From NCBI RefSeq assembly GCF_020164785.1, contig NZ_JAIUGX010000006.1, positions 266,597-330,596 of the forward strand: 64,000 nt of DNA, given 5' to 3'. Below are positions 37,213 through 45,098 of this stretch, piece by piece; position 1 is the stretch's first letter, and every line of letters begins with the position of its first letter. The DNA is from Mesorhizobium sp. ES1-1. Its GTDB lineage: Bacteria; Pseudomonadota; Alphaproteobacteria; Rhizobiales; Rhizobiaceae. The notes beneath the pieces were generated by a model. The model was given only the letters and a program-made list of their open reading frames with translations, was not told the DNA's origin and ran no database searches. The position numbers were made by a program, and so were the translations under genes.

Positions 37213-38154
37213 ATGAAGAAACTGCTTCTGGGCGTCGCTTTCGCGGCGCTGATGAGTTCGTCGGCTCTTGCCGCCAAGGTCGGCGTGTCGATGGCCAAGT
37301 TCGACGACAACTTCCTCACCGTGCTGCGCAACGGCATGATCGAGCAGGCGAAGGGTATGGACGGCGTCGAACTGCAGGTGGAGGACGCGCAGAACGACGT
37401 TGCCAAACAACTCGACCAGATCAAGAATTTCGCCGCCTCCGGTGTCGACGCCATCATCGTCAACCCGGTCGACACGTCGGCGACGCAGGCGATGTCGGAC
37501 GCCGCGGCTGCAGCCAAGATCCCGCTGGTCTACGTGAACCGGCAACCGGTCAATGTCGACACGCTGCCGGAAAACCAGGCGTTCGTCGCTTCGAACGAAG
37601 CCGATTCCGGTACGCTTGAGACCAAGGAAGTCTGCCGCCTGTTTACCGAAGCCGGCAAGAAGGAAGCCAATGTCTATGTCATCATGGGCGAGCTTTCCAA
37701 TCAGGCCGCGGTGCAGCGCACCAAGGACATCGAGGACGTCATCGCCACGCCCGAATGCAACTTCATCAAGATCATCGACAAGCAGACGTCGAACTGGAAC
37801 CGTGACGAAGCCCAGAACCTGATGACCAACTGGCTGTCGACCGGAAAGCCGTTCGACGGCGTCATCGCCAACAATGACGAAAGCGCCATCGGCGCTATTC
37901 AGGCGATGAAGGCCGCCAACATCGACATGAAGACCGTTGTCGTCGGCGGCGTCGATGCCACGCAGGACGCACTGGCCGCAATGCAGGCCGGCGACCTCGA
38001 CGCCACCGTGTTCCAGGACGCCGCCGGCCAGGGCAAGGGCGCGCTTGATGCCGCGCTCAAGCTGGCCAAGGGCGAGAAGGTCGAACACAAGGTCTACGTC
38101 CCCTTCCAGCTGGTCACGCCGGCCAACATCGACAAGTTCCTGAAGAAGAACTGA
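37213..38154 (+). CDS. Sugar/cyclitol ABC transporter, periplasmic binding protein
   Basis: Exported solute-binding protein of 313 aa, cluster-B (ribose type). Signal peptide MKKLLLGVAFAALMSSSALA at 1-20 with AMSS/ALA cleavage region. VGVSMAKFDDNFLTVLRNGM opens the mature protein, with INPVDTSA-like NPVDTSATQAM and IANNDESAIGAIQAM ligand-side loops typical of RbsB/IbpA/MocB proteins. The operon continues with permease, ATPase and an inositol 2-dehydrogenase, which suggests myo-inositol or an inositol derivative as ligand. ATG 37213 has GGAGGAGA-type SD (GTGGAGGAGAG) upstream. Confidence 0.85.
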   Translation: MKKLLLGVAFAALMSSSALAAKVGVSMAKFDDNFLTVLRNGMIEQAKGMDGVELQVEDAQNDVAKQLDQIKNFAASGVDAIIVNPVDTSATQAMSDAAAAAKIPLVYVNRQPVNVDTLPENQAFVASNEADSGTLETKEVCRLFTEAGKKEANVYVIMGELSNQAAVQRTKDIEDVIATPECNFIKIIDKQTSNWNRDEAQNLMTNWLSTGKPFDGVIANNDESAIGAIQAMKAANIDMKTVVVGGVDATQDALAAMQAGDLDATVFQDAAGQGKGALDAALKLAKGEKVEHKVYVPFQLVTPANIDKFLKKN

Positions 38155-38165
38155 ACCAGGGCAAA

Positions 38166-38198
38166 GGAGCGGCGCTGTCGCAGCGATGGCGCCGCTCC
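38166..38198 (+). other. Intercistronic hairpin behind the binding-protein gene
   Basis: GGAGCGGCGC (38166-38175) pairs with GCGCCGCTCC (38189-38198), a perfect 10-bp stem with a 13-base loop, 11 bases after the stop codon. There is no U-tract. Such hairpins behind binding-protein genes are known to protect the upstream message and allow excess binding protein over permease. Confidence 0.7.
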
Positions 38199-38255
38199 TC
38201 CATCCTCCGGCGCCTCCGGGCGTCAGGATCGACCGCGGCTGAGGGAGGTAGACGA

Positions 38256-39332
38256 TTGGCACAGACATCCCATGGCGTCGGCGGGGTCGGCTATGACGCC
38301 AGGAAGCGGACATGGCCGGCTGAGTTCAACGTCTTCCTGGCGCTGGTCATCCTCGTCGTCATTTTCGAATTGATCGGCCGGATCTTTCTCGGCGACAGCT
38401 TTCTGTTCAACACCCGCGCCGACGTCCCGGCGATCTTCAACGAGGCGCGCCTGCAGATCATCATCCTGCAGGTGTCGATCGTCGGCATCATCGCCATCGG
38501 CGTGACGCAGGTGATCATCACCGGCGGCATCGACCTGTCCTCCGGTTCGATCGTCGGCGCCACCGCGATGATCGCCATGAGTTTCGCCCAGGTGGCGACG
38601 GTCAATGGTAACCCCAACCCCAAGGCGATGTTCTTGGCGCAGGGCTGGACCGACCTGCCCGTCATCGTGCCCGTGGTGGTGGCGATCGGCTGCGGCCTGC
38701 TGGCCGGCCTCGTCAACGGCGCCCTGATCGCCTACACGCGCATTCCGCCCTTCATTGCAACGTTGGGCATGATGGTGACCGCACGCGGCATCGCCAAATG
38801 GTGGTCTAAGGGGCAGCCGATCTCGTTTCCGACCGAAGGTTTCGCGGCGATCGGCAAGGGCCTGATGCCCGTCATCATCTTCCTGTCGCTGGCCGTGCTA
38901 TTCCAGTTGATCATGACCTACACAAAGTATGGGAAGCACAGTTACGCTATCGGGTCCAATGAAGACGCCGCGCGCATGTCGGGCATCAACATCGCCAACC
39001 ACAAGATCCTGGTCTACGCCATCGCAGGCATACTCGCCGCGCTCGCCGCCGTGGTTCTGAGCTCCAAGAATCTAACCGCCCAGTCCGGCATGGGCGTGAT
39101 GTACGAGCTCGATGCCATCGCGATGGCGGTCATCGGCGGCGTCTCGTTGTCGGGGGGCCGCGGTTCGATCATCGGCACGGTTATCGGCTCGCTGATCTTC
39201 GGCGTCATCATCTCCGGCTTCACCTTCCTGCGCCTCGACGCCTATTACCAGGAGATGGTCAAGGGCGTGATCATCGTCGGCGCGGTGGTTCTCGATCAGT
39301 GGCGGCAACGCCTGCGGGCAATGAGGGCTTGA
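38256..39332 (+). CDS. Sugar/cyclitol ABC transporter permease
   Basis: RbsC-type inner-membrane permease of 358 aa with many hydrophobic segments. QVIITGGIDLSSGSIVG and GGVSLSGGRGSIIGTVIGSLIFG are the family's cytoplasmic coupling motifs. The start is an uncommon TTG at 38256, supported by GGGAGG 7 bases upstream. The N-terminal about 30 residues are soluble. Partner of the binding protein upstream and the single-domain ATPase 2 bp downstream. Confidence 0.9.
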   Translation: MAQTSHGVGGVGYDARKRTWPAEFNVFLALVILVVIFELIGRIFLGDSFLFNTRADVPAIFNEARLQIIILQVSIVGIIAIGVTQVIITGGIDLSSGSIVGATAMIAMSFAQVATVNGNPNPKAMFLAQGWTDLPVIVPVVVAIGCGLLAGLVNGALIAYTRIPPFIATLGMMVTARGIAKWWSKGQPISFPTEGFAAIGKGLMPVIIFLSLAVLFQLIMTYTKYGKHSYAIGSNEDAARMSGINIANHKILVYAIAGILAALAAVVLSSKNLTAQSGMGVMYELDAIAMAVIGGVSLSGGRGSIIGTVIGSLIFGVIISGFTFLRLDAYYQEMVKGVIIVGAVVLDQWRQRLRAMRA

Positions 39333-39334
39333 TC

Positions 39335-40102
39335 ATGTCTGACATCGTCCTGAAGACCGAGAACATGACCAAGCGCTATGGCGGGGTGCATGCGCTCGAA
39401 GGCGCGAATTTCGAGCTGCGCAAGGGCGAGCATGTCGCCATCATGGGTGACAACGGCGCCGGCAAATCGACCTTCGTGCGGCAGATCACCGGCGTCGAGC
39501 AGCGCACCAGCGGCAAGATGTGGTTCGACGGCAAGGAGGTGAATTTCACCGGGCCGATCGAGGCGCGCGAGGCGGGCATCGAGACCGTGTTCCAGAACCT
39601 GGCGCTGGCCGACGATCTCGACGTGCCATCCAACCTGTTCCTCGGCCGCGAGAAGGTGCTGTTCAACCTCGGGCCGTTCTCGATCCTGGACCGCAAATAC
39701 ATGCGCAAGGCGACCGAGGCGGCGCTGATCCGCACGGCGGTGAAGATCCCCAATCTGTCGAACACGATCCGCCACATGTCGGGCGGCCAGCGCCAATGCG
39801 TGGCGATCGCCCGGACCGCCACCTTCGCCTCCAAGCTGATCATCATGGATGAACCGACGGCGGCGCTGGGCGTGCAGGAAACGGCTCAGGTCCAGAACAT
39901 CATCCGCACGCTGAAGGACAATGGCGAGCCGCTGATCCTGATCAGCCACAATATGCGCCAGGTGTTCGACCTGTGCGACCGCATCGTCGTTTTCCGGCGC
40001 GGCCGCATCGTTGCCAATCTGCACAAGCAGGACACAGACGGAAACGATATCGTCTCCTACATCATAGGCGCCAAGACCGGGGAGGCCGAACTCGTCGCTT
40101 GA
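39335..40102 (+). CDS. Sugar/cyclitol ABC transporter ATP-binding protein
   Basis: Single-domain ABC ATPase of 255 aa; start ATG 39335 two bases after the permease stop. Walker A GDNGAGKST, signature MSGGQRQCVAIAR, Walker B LIIMDEPTAALG and the H-loop LISHNM. Ribose-type systems normally have a double-domain ATPase (about 500 aa, as in the second importer of this window), so a half-size subunit, presumably a homodimer, is notable though known in this subfamily. Confidence 0.92.
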   Translation: MSDIVLKTENMTKRYGGVHALEGANFELRKGEHVAIMGDNGAGKSTFVRQITGVEQRTSGKMWFDGKEVNFTGPIEAREAGIETVFQNLALADDLDVPSNLFLGREKVLFNLGPFSILDRKYMRKATEAALIRTAVKIPNLSNTIRHMSGGQRQCVAIARTATFASKLIIMDEPTAALGVQETAQVQNIIRTLKDNGEPLILISHNMRQVFDLCDRIVVFRRGRIVANLHKQDTDGNDIVSYIIGAKTGEAELVA

Positions 40103-40203
40103 CGGGAGATGCGATAAACGCCCCTGTCCTGTCTCGACCGAATTTCACCCACGCCGATCGTCGGCGCGATCACCTGCTTTGAACCACCCCCAGAGGAAAT
40201 CCC

Positions 40204-41199
40204 ATGACACTCCGTTTTGCTCTCCTGGGCGCCGGCCGCATCGGCAAGGTCCACGCCCGCGCCGTCGGCTCCAATCCGCAGGCCAGACTAGTGGCCGTCG
40301 CCGATGCCTTCGAAAAGGCGGCAACCGAACTGGCGGGGGCCTATGGCGCAGAGGTGCGCAGCATCGACGCCATCGAGACATCCAATGACATCGACGCCGT
40401 CGTCATCTGCACGCCGACCGATACCCATGCCGATCTGATCGAGCGCTTCGCCAAGGCTGGCAAGGCGATCTTCTGCGAAAAGCCCATCGACCTGAACGTC
40501 AAGCGCGTCGAGAAGTGCCTGGCCGTGGTCGAGAAGACCAAGGCGACGCTGATGGTCGGCTTCAACAGGCGCTTCGACCCGCATTTCGCCGCCGTGCGCA
40601 AGGCAATCGACGATGGCGCCATCGGCACGGTCGAAATGGTCACCATCACCTCGCGCGATCCGGGAGCGCCGCCGATCGACTACATCAAGCGCTCGGGTGG
40701 CATCTTTCGCGACATGACCATCCATGATTTCGACATGGCGCGCTTCCTGCTCGGCGAAGAGCCGGTGGCGGTCAGCGCCCATGCCTCGGTACTGGTCGAC
40801 AAGGATATCGGCGCTGCCAGCGATTTCGATTCAGTCAGCGTCATCCTCGAGACGGCGTCCGGCAAGCAGGCCGTCATCTCCAACTCGCGCCGCGCCACCT
40901 ACGGTTACGACCAGCGCATCGAAGTGCATGGCTCGAAAGGCATGGTCGCCGCCGAGAACCAGCGGCCGGTGTCGATCGAACTCGCCAACGAGAAGGGCTA
41001 CACGCGCCCGCCGCTGCACGACTTCTTCATGACCCGCTATCTCGACGCTTATGCGCTGGAGATCGCCGCGTTCATCACGGCGGCGACCTCGGGCAAGAAG
41101 GCGTCACCGAGCGGGGCCGATGGCCTCGTCGCGTTGAAGCTGGCGGATGCGGCGCTGAAATCGGCAACGACCGGCAAGACCGTACGTCTCGACAAGTGA
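40204..41199 (+). CDS. iolG: Inositol 2-dehydrogenase (IolG/IdhA type)
   Basis: Gfo/Idh/MocA-family NAD-dependent dehydrogenase of 331 aa. Rossmann loop FALLGAGRIGKVHARA at the N-terminus, the catalytic Lys in AIFCEKPIDL, and GGIFRDMTIHDFDMARFLLGE with the Asp and His of the active site. The sequence resembles rhizobial IdhA, which oxidises myo-inositol to scyllo-inosose, the substrate of IolE. It directly follows the ABC importer. MocA of rhizopine catabolism is also in this family, so an inosamine derivative cannot be excluded. Confidence 0.85.
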   Translation: MTLRFALLGAGRIGKVHARAVGSNPQARLVAVADAFEKAATELAGAYGAEVRSIDAIETSNDIDAVVICTPTDTHADLIERFAKAGKAIFCEKPIDLNVKRVEKCLAVVEKTKATLMVGFNRRFDPHFAAVRKAIDDGAIGTVEMVTITSRDPGAPPIDYIKRSGGIFRDMTIHDFDMARFLLGEEPVAVSAHASVLVDKDIGAASDFDSVSVILETASGKQAVISNSRRATYGYDQRIEVHGSKGMVAAENQRPVSIELANEKGYTRPPLHDFFMTRYLDAYALEIAAFITAATSGKKASPSGADGLVALKLADAALKSATTGKTVRLDK

Positions 41200-41230
41200 G
41201 AAACCGGACCTAACACACAGGAGCAAAGCG

Positions 41231-42025
41231 ATGAGCGCATCCGCCGATCGCAATTCACAGACACGCGCCATCGTCACCGGCGGTGCGCAAGGCATCGGCT
41301 TCGCCGCCGCCGAGGCGCTGGCCGACGAGGGCTGCCGGGCGCTTGCGCTGATCGGCCGCTCGCAGGAGAAGGGCGACAAGGCCGTCGCCCATTTCAAAAA
41401 GACCGGCGTCGACGCCATCTTCATTAGCGCCGACGTCTCGAAAGTCGCCGAGTGCAAGCGCGCCGTCGCGACTGCGATTTCGCATTTCGGTACCATCAAC
41501 GCGCTGGTCAATGCCGCCGCGACCTCGGCTCGCGGCTCGCTGGTCGAGACATCCGAGGAGGTCTTCGACCAGATTTTCGCCACCAATGTGCGTGGCCCGT
41601 TCTTCCTGATGCAGGGCGTGGTGGCGCATCTCCTGGAGACGAAGGCGCCGGGCTCCATCGTCAACGTCCTCTCGATGTCGGCGCATTGCGGCCAGTCCTT
41701 CCTGGCGCCCTATTCGTCGAGCAAGGGCGCCTTGGCGACCCTGACCAAGAATGTCGCCAATGCCTATCGCTTCAACCGCATCCGCTGCAACGCCGTGCTG
41801 CCGGGCTGGATGGATACGGAGGGCGAGGACATCGTGCAGAAGAAATGGCACGCGGCGGCGGAGGACTGGCTGGCAAAGGCGGAAGCCGGTCAGCCGATGG
41901 GGCAATTGGTCAAGCCGGACCAACTGGCGCGCCTGATCAGCTACATGGTCAGCCCGCAATCCGGCGTCATGACCGGATCGCTGGTCGACTACGACCAGAA
42001 TGTCGCGGGCACGTCGCCGGAATAA
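41231..42025 (+). CDS. Short-chain dehydrogenase/reductase
   Basis: Classical SDR of 264 aa. Cofactor loop VTGGAQGIGFAAAEAL, NAAA-type NAG equivalent (LVNAAATSARG), catalytic Ser in VLSMSAHCGQSF and YSSSKGALATLTKN for the Tyr-x3-Lys pair. It is last in the importer operon, 31 bp after iolG with an SD (AGGAG) before the ATG. A role on an inositol-derived keto compound or alcohol is inferred from position only. Confidence 0.87.
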   Translation: MSASADRNSQTRAIVTGGAQGIGFAAAEALADEGCRALALIGRSQEKGDKAVAHFKKTGVDAIFISADVSKVAECKRAVATAISHFGTINALVNAAATSARGSLVETSEEVFDQIFATNVRGPFFLMQGVVAHLLETKAPGSIVNVLSMSAHCGQSFLAPYSSSKGALATLTKNVANAYRFNRIRCNAVLPGWMDTEGEDIVQKKWHAAAEDWLAKAEAGQPMGQLVKPDQLARLISYMVSPQSGVMTGSLVDYDQNVAGTSPE

Positions 42026-42090
42026 CCTCTGTTACTGCGACGTCGCCCTTCTTTAATGGTCATGACAGTCAGACTAGTCATGAGGTTGAG

Positions 42091-42351
42091 ATGCTGCATG
42101 CAACCGAGGATACGAACTGGACGGTCGCAGGGCAAAGGCGCGGCTCTCTGAAGTCATCGAGCGCGCGCAGTCATCTCCGCAGACGATAACCAAGAACGGC
42201 AGGCCACAGTCGTCGCAGTCTCGGCCGAGGAATGGCAGCGCAAGACCGCTCGCAAAGGTACACTTGCGGAATTCTTGCTGGACTCGCCGCTTCGGGGAGC
42301 CGATCTCGATCTCGAGCGTCAACGCGATGAACCGCATGATCTGCCACTGCG
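42091..42351 (+). pseudogene. Decayed vapB-type antitoxin
   Basis: Remnant of a Phd/VapB antitoxin. Pieces in three frames align in order: TNWTVA (from ATG 42091), then AKARLSEVIERAQSSPQTITKNGRP, given as a region at about 42134-42205, then VSAEEWQRKTARKGTLAEFLLDSP and DLDLERQRDEPHDLPL up to about 42348. Two single-base losses, near 42131 and 42205, explain the frame changes. The expected stop codon overlapping the toxin start is also gone (CGA where TGA would be). Confidence 0.75.
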
Positions 42352-42774
42352 AGGCTGCTGCTCGACACGAACGTCCTATCGGAGGTGACAAGGCCGGCGC
42401 CGGACAAACGCGTTCTCGACTGGCTGGACGAGCTTGATGAGGACCGCTCCTTCATCAGCGTCGTGTCGATCGCCGAGATCAGGCCCGGCGTTGCCCTCAT
42501 GGATGAAGACCGGAAACGAGTGGCACTGGGCGAATGGCTCACCCGAGACCTCCCACACCGCTTCGAGCAGAGGGGGCTGCCCGTGGATGAAAAGGTTGCG
42601 TTGGCCTGGGGGGACCTTATAGGCCTTGCCAAGCGCCACGGCCGCGGCTTGTCGTCGATGGACGGCCTGATCGCTGCCACCGCGATTGCGCGTGAGCTCA
42701 CTTTGGCGACACGGAATACGAGGGATTTCGAAGGTCTTGGTATTGAACTATTCGACCCGTGGACTGCACCTTGA
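42349..42774 (+). pseudogene. vapC-type PIN-domain toxin lacking its start codon
   Basis: PIN-domain ribonuclease toxin frame. Reading from 42349: (A)RLLLDTNVLSEVTRPAP, then SVVSIAEIRPG, SSMDGLIAATA and TRNTRDFEG, which supply the four acidic residues of the FitB/VapC active site. The codon where translation should begin is GCG instead of GTG. The only remaining in-frame start, GTG 42385, would delete the first catalytic Asp (LLDTN). The frame is otherwise intact to its stop, so loss is recent. It lies directly behind the decayed antitoxin. Confidence 0.78.
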
Positions 42775-42829
42775 GCTCCGTCATGGGGGTAGTCTAGACC
42801 AAGGGAGTTTAACGAAGACGCCTACGATG

Positions 42830-43014
42830 TCGTCATCCACCGGCGCAGCAAGGAGCGAAGCGACGTGGCGCAGACCCGAGGATCCATGCCGGGACTCGGA
42901 AGCGCCGCTGCGGTCCAGAATTCTGCTCCGCTGCGTTCCCTGGCGGATGTCACGGAATGGATCCTATGGTCTGCGCCGCGTCGCTTCGCTCCTTGCTACG
43001 CCATAGGATGACGA
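42830..43014. repeat. 185-bp element with 62-bp near-perfect terminal inverted repeats
   Basis: The left arm 42830-42891 (begins TCGTCATCC) and right arm 42953-43014 (ends GGATGACGA) are inverted copies differing at about nine positions, around a 61-bp centre. A shorter relative lies at 54082-54142. Non-coding; a dispersed palindromic element of the MITE or RIME sort. It ends 44 bases before the aroG promoter. Confidence 0.85.
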
Positions 43015-43057
43015 AATCGCGAAGGTTCCGCCCATCCCGAATTGACGTTAGGTCCCA

Positions 43058-43086
43058 CGTGACAAGCGCCTTCTCATCGACTATAT
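43058..43086 (+). promoter_or_regulatory. aroG leader promoter
   Basis: CGTGAC at 43058-43063, 17-bp spacer, CTATAT at 43081-43086. This fits the rhizobial housekeeping consensus CTTGAC-N17-CTATAT at 11 of 12 positions. Expected transcription start is about 43092-43094, on or next to the leader-peptide ATG. Confidence 0.7.
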
Positions 43087-43093
43087 GAGCCTC

Positions 43094-43165
43094 ATGATCA
43101 ACCTGACCGCCACCTATTGGTACTTTAGGAGCTCGCTGGCGGCGGGAGGATTGCGCTCGATCTGA
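43094..43165 (+). CDS. Aromatic leader peptide of aroG (attenuator)
   Basis: Short frame of 23 codons starting MINLTATYWYF and ending at TGA 43163-43165; ATG 43085 in the same frame would add MSL. Codons 8-11 are Tyr-Trp-Tyr-Phe, all three aromatic amino acids in a row. No SD precedes it, which fits a leaderless start as described for trpL of Sinorhizobium. Ribosome stalling at these codons would free segment CTGGCGGC (43136-43143) for antitermination. The peptide itself probably has no other role. Confidence 0.8.
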   Translation: MINLTATYWYFRSSLAAGGLRSI

Positions 43166-43189
43166 AGATTGCAGCAAAAGTATCCGAAC

Positions 43190-43214
43190 AGCCGCCAGAC
43201 CTGGCGGCTTTTTT
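43190..43214 (+). terminator. Attenuator terminator before aroG
   Basis: AGCCGCCAG-AC-CTGGCGGCT (arms 43190-43198 and 43201-43209), 9-bp perfect stem followed by TTTTT. The left arm can pair instead with CTGGCGGC at 43136-43143, and that segment in turn with CCGCCA at 43107-43112. This gives the 1:2, 2:3 and 3:4 pairings of a classical attenuator. It sits 40 bases before the aroG start. Confidence 0.88.
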
Positions 43215-43254
43215 GTTTCAGCCGGCAGGTCTCCCCAATCAGGAGCAGAAAGCC

Positions 43255-44346
43255 GTGTTGACCACTACAGACGATCTTCGCGTCAAGGAAATCCGAGAAC
43301 TGAGCACGCCGGACCAGGTGATGCGGGAGATTCCGCGCACTCTGACGGCGACGCGCACCGTTGCCGCGTCACGCAACGCCATCCATTCCATCCTAACCGG
43401 GGCCGACGATCGGCTTATCGTGATCGTCGGCCCTTGCTCCATCCACGATCCGGTCGCCGCGGTGGATTACGCCAGCCGTCTGGCGGCGCTACGCGAAGCC
43501 CTGTCCGACCGGCTCGAGATCGTGATGCGGGTCTATTTCGAGAAGCCGCGCACGACCGTCGGCTGGAAGGGCCTTATCAACGATCCCGACCTCGACGGCT
43601 CCTTCAACATCGAGAGAGGGCTCAGGATGGCGCGCAACGTGCTGTCGGCCGTCAACAATCTCGGCCTGCCGGCCGCAACCGAATTCCTCGACATGACGAT
43701 CCCGCAATACATCGCCGACCTCGTCGCCTGGGGCGCCATCGGCGCGCGCACCACCGAGAGCCAGATCCATCGCGAATTGGCTTCGGGTCTGTCCTGCCCG
43801 GTCGGCTTCAAGAACGGCACCGACGGCAATCTCAGGATCGCCGGCGAGGCGGTAAAGTCGGCGGCCCAGCCGCACCATTTCATGGCGGTGACCAAGGGCG
43901 GACGCAGCGCTATCGCGGCAACGACCGGCAATGAGGACTGCCACGTCATCCTGCGCGGCGGCGTCCAGCCTAATTATGACGCGACGAGTGTCGAGGCGGC
44001 GGCGGTGGAACTCGCACGCATCGGAGTGGCGCCGCGGCTGATGATCGATGTCAGCCATGCCAACTCCGCCAAGAAGCCGGAGAACCAGCCCAAGGTGGCG
44101 GCCGATGTGGCTGGCCAGATAACGGCGGGCGACGAGCGCATCATCGGCGTCATGATCGAGAGCAATCTCGTCGCCGGACGGCAGGATGTGGTGCCCGGCA
44201 AGCCGCTCGTCTATGGCCAGAGCATCACCGATGGCTGTATCGACTGGGCGACCACAGAGACCGTGCTGCACGGCCTTGCCGGAGCCGTCGAGTGGCGCCG
44301 CTCGGCACGCCGAGCCATGTTGGAAAGCCGGCAGGGCGCGGCTTGA
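43255..44346 (+). CDS. aroG: 3-deoxy-7-phosphoheptulonate (DAHP) synthase, class I
   Basis: First enzyme of the shikimate pathway: PEP plus erythrose 4-phosphate gives DAHP. 363 aa; class I AroFGH type, with LIVIVGPCSIHDP, MRVYFEKPRTTVGWKG, LDGSFNIERGL, and the C-terminal MIDVSHANSAKKPENQ (metal-binding His and following loop). The start is GTG 43255 (TTG 43258 also possible), with AGGAG 10 bases upstream; a TTG at 43213 lies inside the terminator and is rejected. Control by the leader described above suggests repression by Tyr, Trp and Phe together. Class I in Rhizobiales is less common than class II, so other DAHP synthases may exist in the genome. Confidence 0.95.
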   Translation: MLTTTDDLRVKEIRELSTPDQVMREIPRTLTATRTVAASRNAIHSILTGADDRLIVIVGPCSIHDPVAAVDYASRLAALREALSDRLEIVMRVYFEKPRTTVGWKGLINDPDLDGSFNIERGLRMARNVLSAVNNLGLPAATEFLDMTIPQYIADLVAWGAIGARTTESQIHRELASGLSCPVGFKNGTDGNLRIAGEAVKSAAQPHHFMAVTKGGRSAIAATTGNEDCHVILRGGVQPNYDATSVEAAAVELARIGVAPRLMIDVSHANSAKKPENQPKVAADVAGQITAGDERIIGVMIESNLVAGRQDVVPGKPLVYGQSITDGCIDWATTETVLHGLAGAVEWRRSARRAMLESRQGAA

Positions 44347-44360
44347 TAAGAAGGCGGTAT

Positions 44361-44392
44361 GGGGGGCGATGTTAATGGAACTTACGCCCCCC
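44361..44392. terminator. Hairpin between convergent aroG and lysE-family gene
   Basis: GGGGGGCG (44361-44368) pairs with CGCCCCCC (44385-44392), with a 16-base loop, 15 bases after the aroG stop. It reaches into the end of the LysE-family frame. No clear T-run on either side. Confidence 0.4.
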
Positions 44393-45017
44393 TCAGCCCC
44401 TCCCACGCGGTGAACACCGACACCGCGAAGAGCAGCAATCCGGCCGCCCGGCCAGCAAGAATGGTGGCTCGCGGGTTGGCGATCAGGAGGTTGCGGCTGC
44501 GGCCGGCGGTGACCGCGAGTCCGCCATAGATCGCCGCCTGTGTCAGGACGGTAAGCAGGCCCATGACCGTCGCCTGCATCCAGATGGGACCATAATCCGG
44601 CTTCAGGAATTGCGGGTAGACGGCAAGCACGAACAAATATGCCTTCGGGTTGATCAGGCAGGTCGCCAGCCCCTGTCGAAACGCCTTCCAGGCGGAGCGG
44701 CTGCCGGCAGGACCGTCCTGTCCGACGGTGATGGAACTGCGCATCAGTGTGATGCCGATAAAGGCCATGTAGGCGGCGCCGGCAAGCAGCAGTGGCTTGA
44801 ACAGGATCGGCACGAAGTGAATCAGCAGGCCGACGCCGATGGCGCCGTTCAGCGTATGCACCAAGCCGCCGACCATGATGCCGCCGGTCGCGGCAAGGCC
44901 CCGGTCACGGCCGCCGGTCAATGCATTGGCCAGCACGAACAGCATATCCATGCCCGGGACGGCGATGATGCCGAACAGCAGGATGAAGAAGAGCCAGAGA
45001 TTTTCCGCGTAACCCAT
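44382..45017 (-). CDS. LysE-family amino acid exporter
   Basis: Membrane exporter of 211 aa with five to six hydrophobic segments (starting about 7-27). LLFGIIAVPGMDMLFVLANALTGGRDRGLAATGGI is the LysE/RhtB N-terminal signature, and GLATCLINPKAYLFVLAVYPQF the second conserved region. Substrate unknown (amino acids or homoserine lactone type compounds). It is divergent from a WYL regulator across a region with a perfect inverted repeat, which suggests that the regulator controls it. Confidence 0.9.
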   Translation of the reverse strand: MGYAENLWLFFILLFGIIAVPGMDMLFVLANALTGGRDRGLAATGGIMVGGLVHTLNGAIGVGLLIHFVPILFKPLLLAGAAYMAFIGITLMRSSITVGQDGPAGSRSAWKAFRQGLATCLINPKAYLFVLAVYPQFLKPDYGPIWMQATVMGLLTVLTQAAIYGGLAVTAGRSRNLLIANPRATILAGRAAGLLLFAVSVFTAWEGLRGA

Positions 45018-45098
45018 GTCAGTTGCCTACCGCCTTGCCCCACCTGCGTGCGGCGGAAGCTGTTGATTTTCATATCGAGAGGCAGTCCTATATGTTGG

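Noticed and set aside
41452..42189. Open frame running through the SDR gene into the vapB remnant
   Set aside because: Out of frame with the clear SDR motifs and with no coherent product.
43213..43254. TTG 43213 as aroG start
   Set aside because: It lies in the U-tract of the attenuator terminator, has no SD, and adds residues not expected in class I DAHP synthases.
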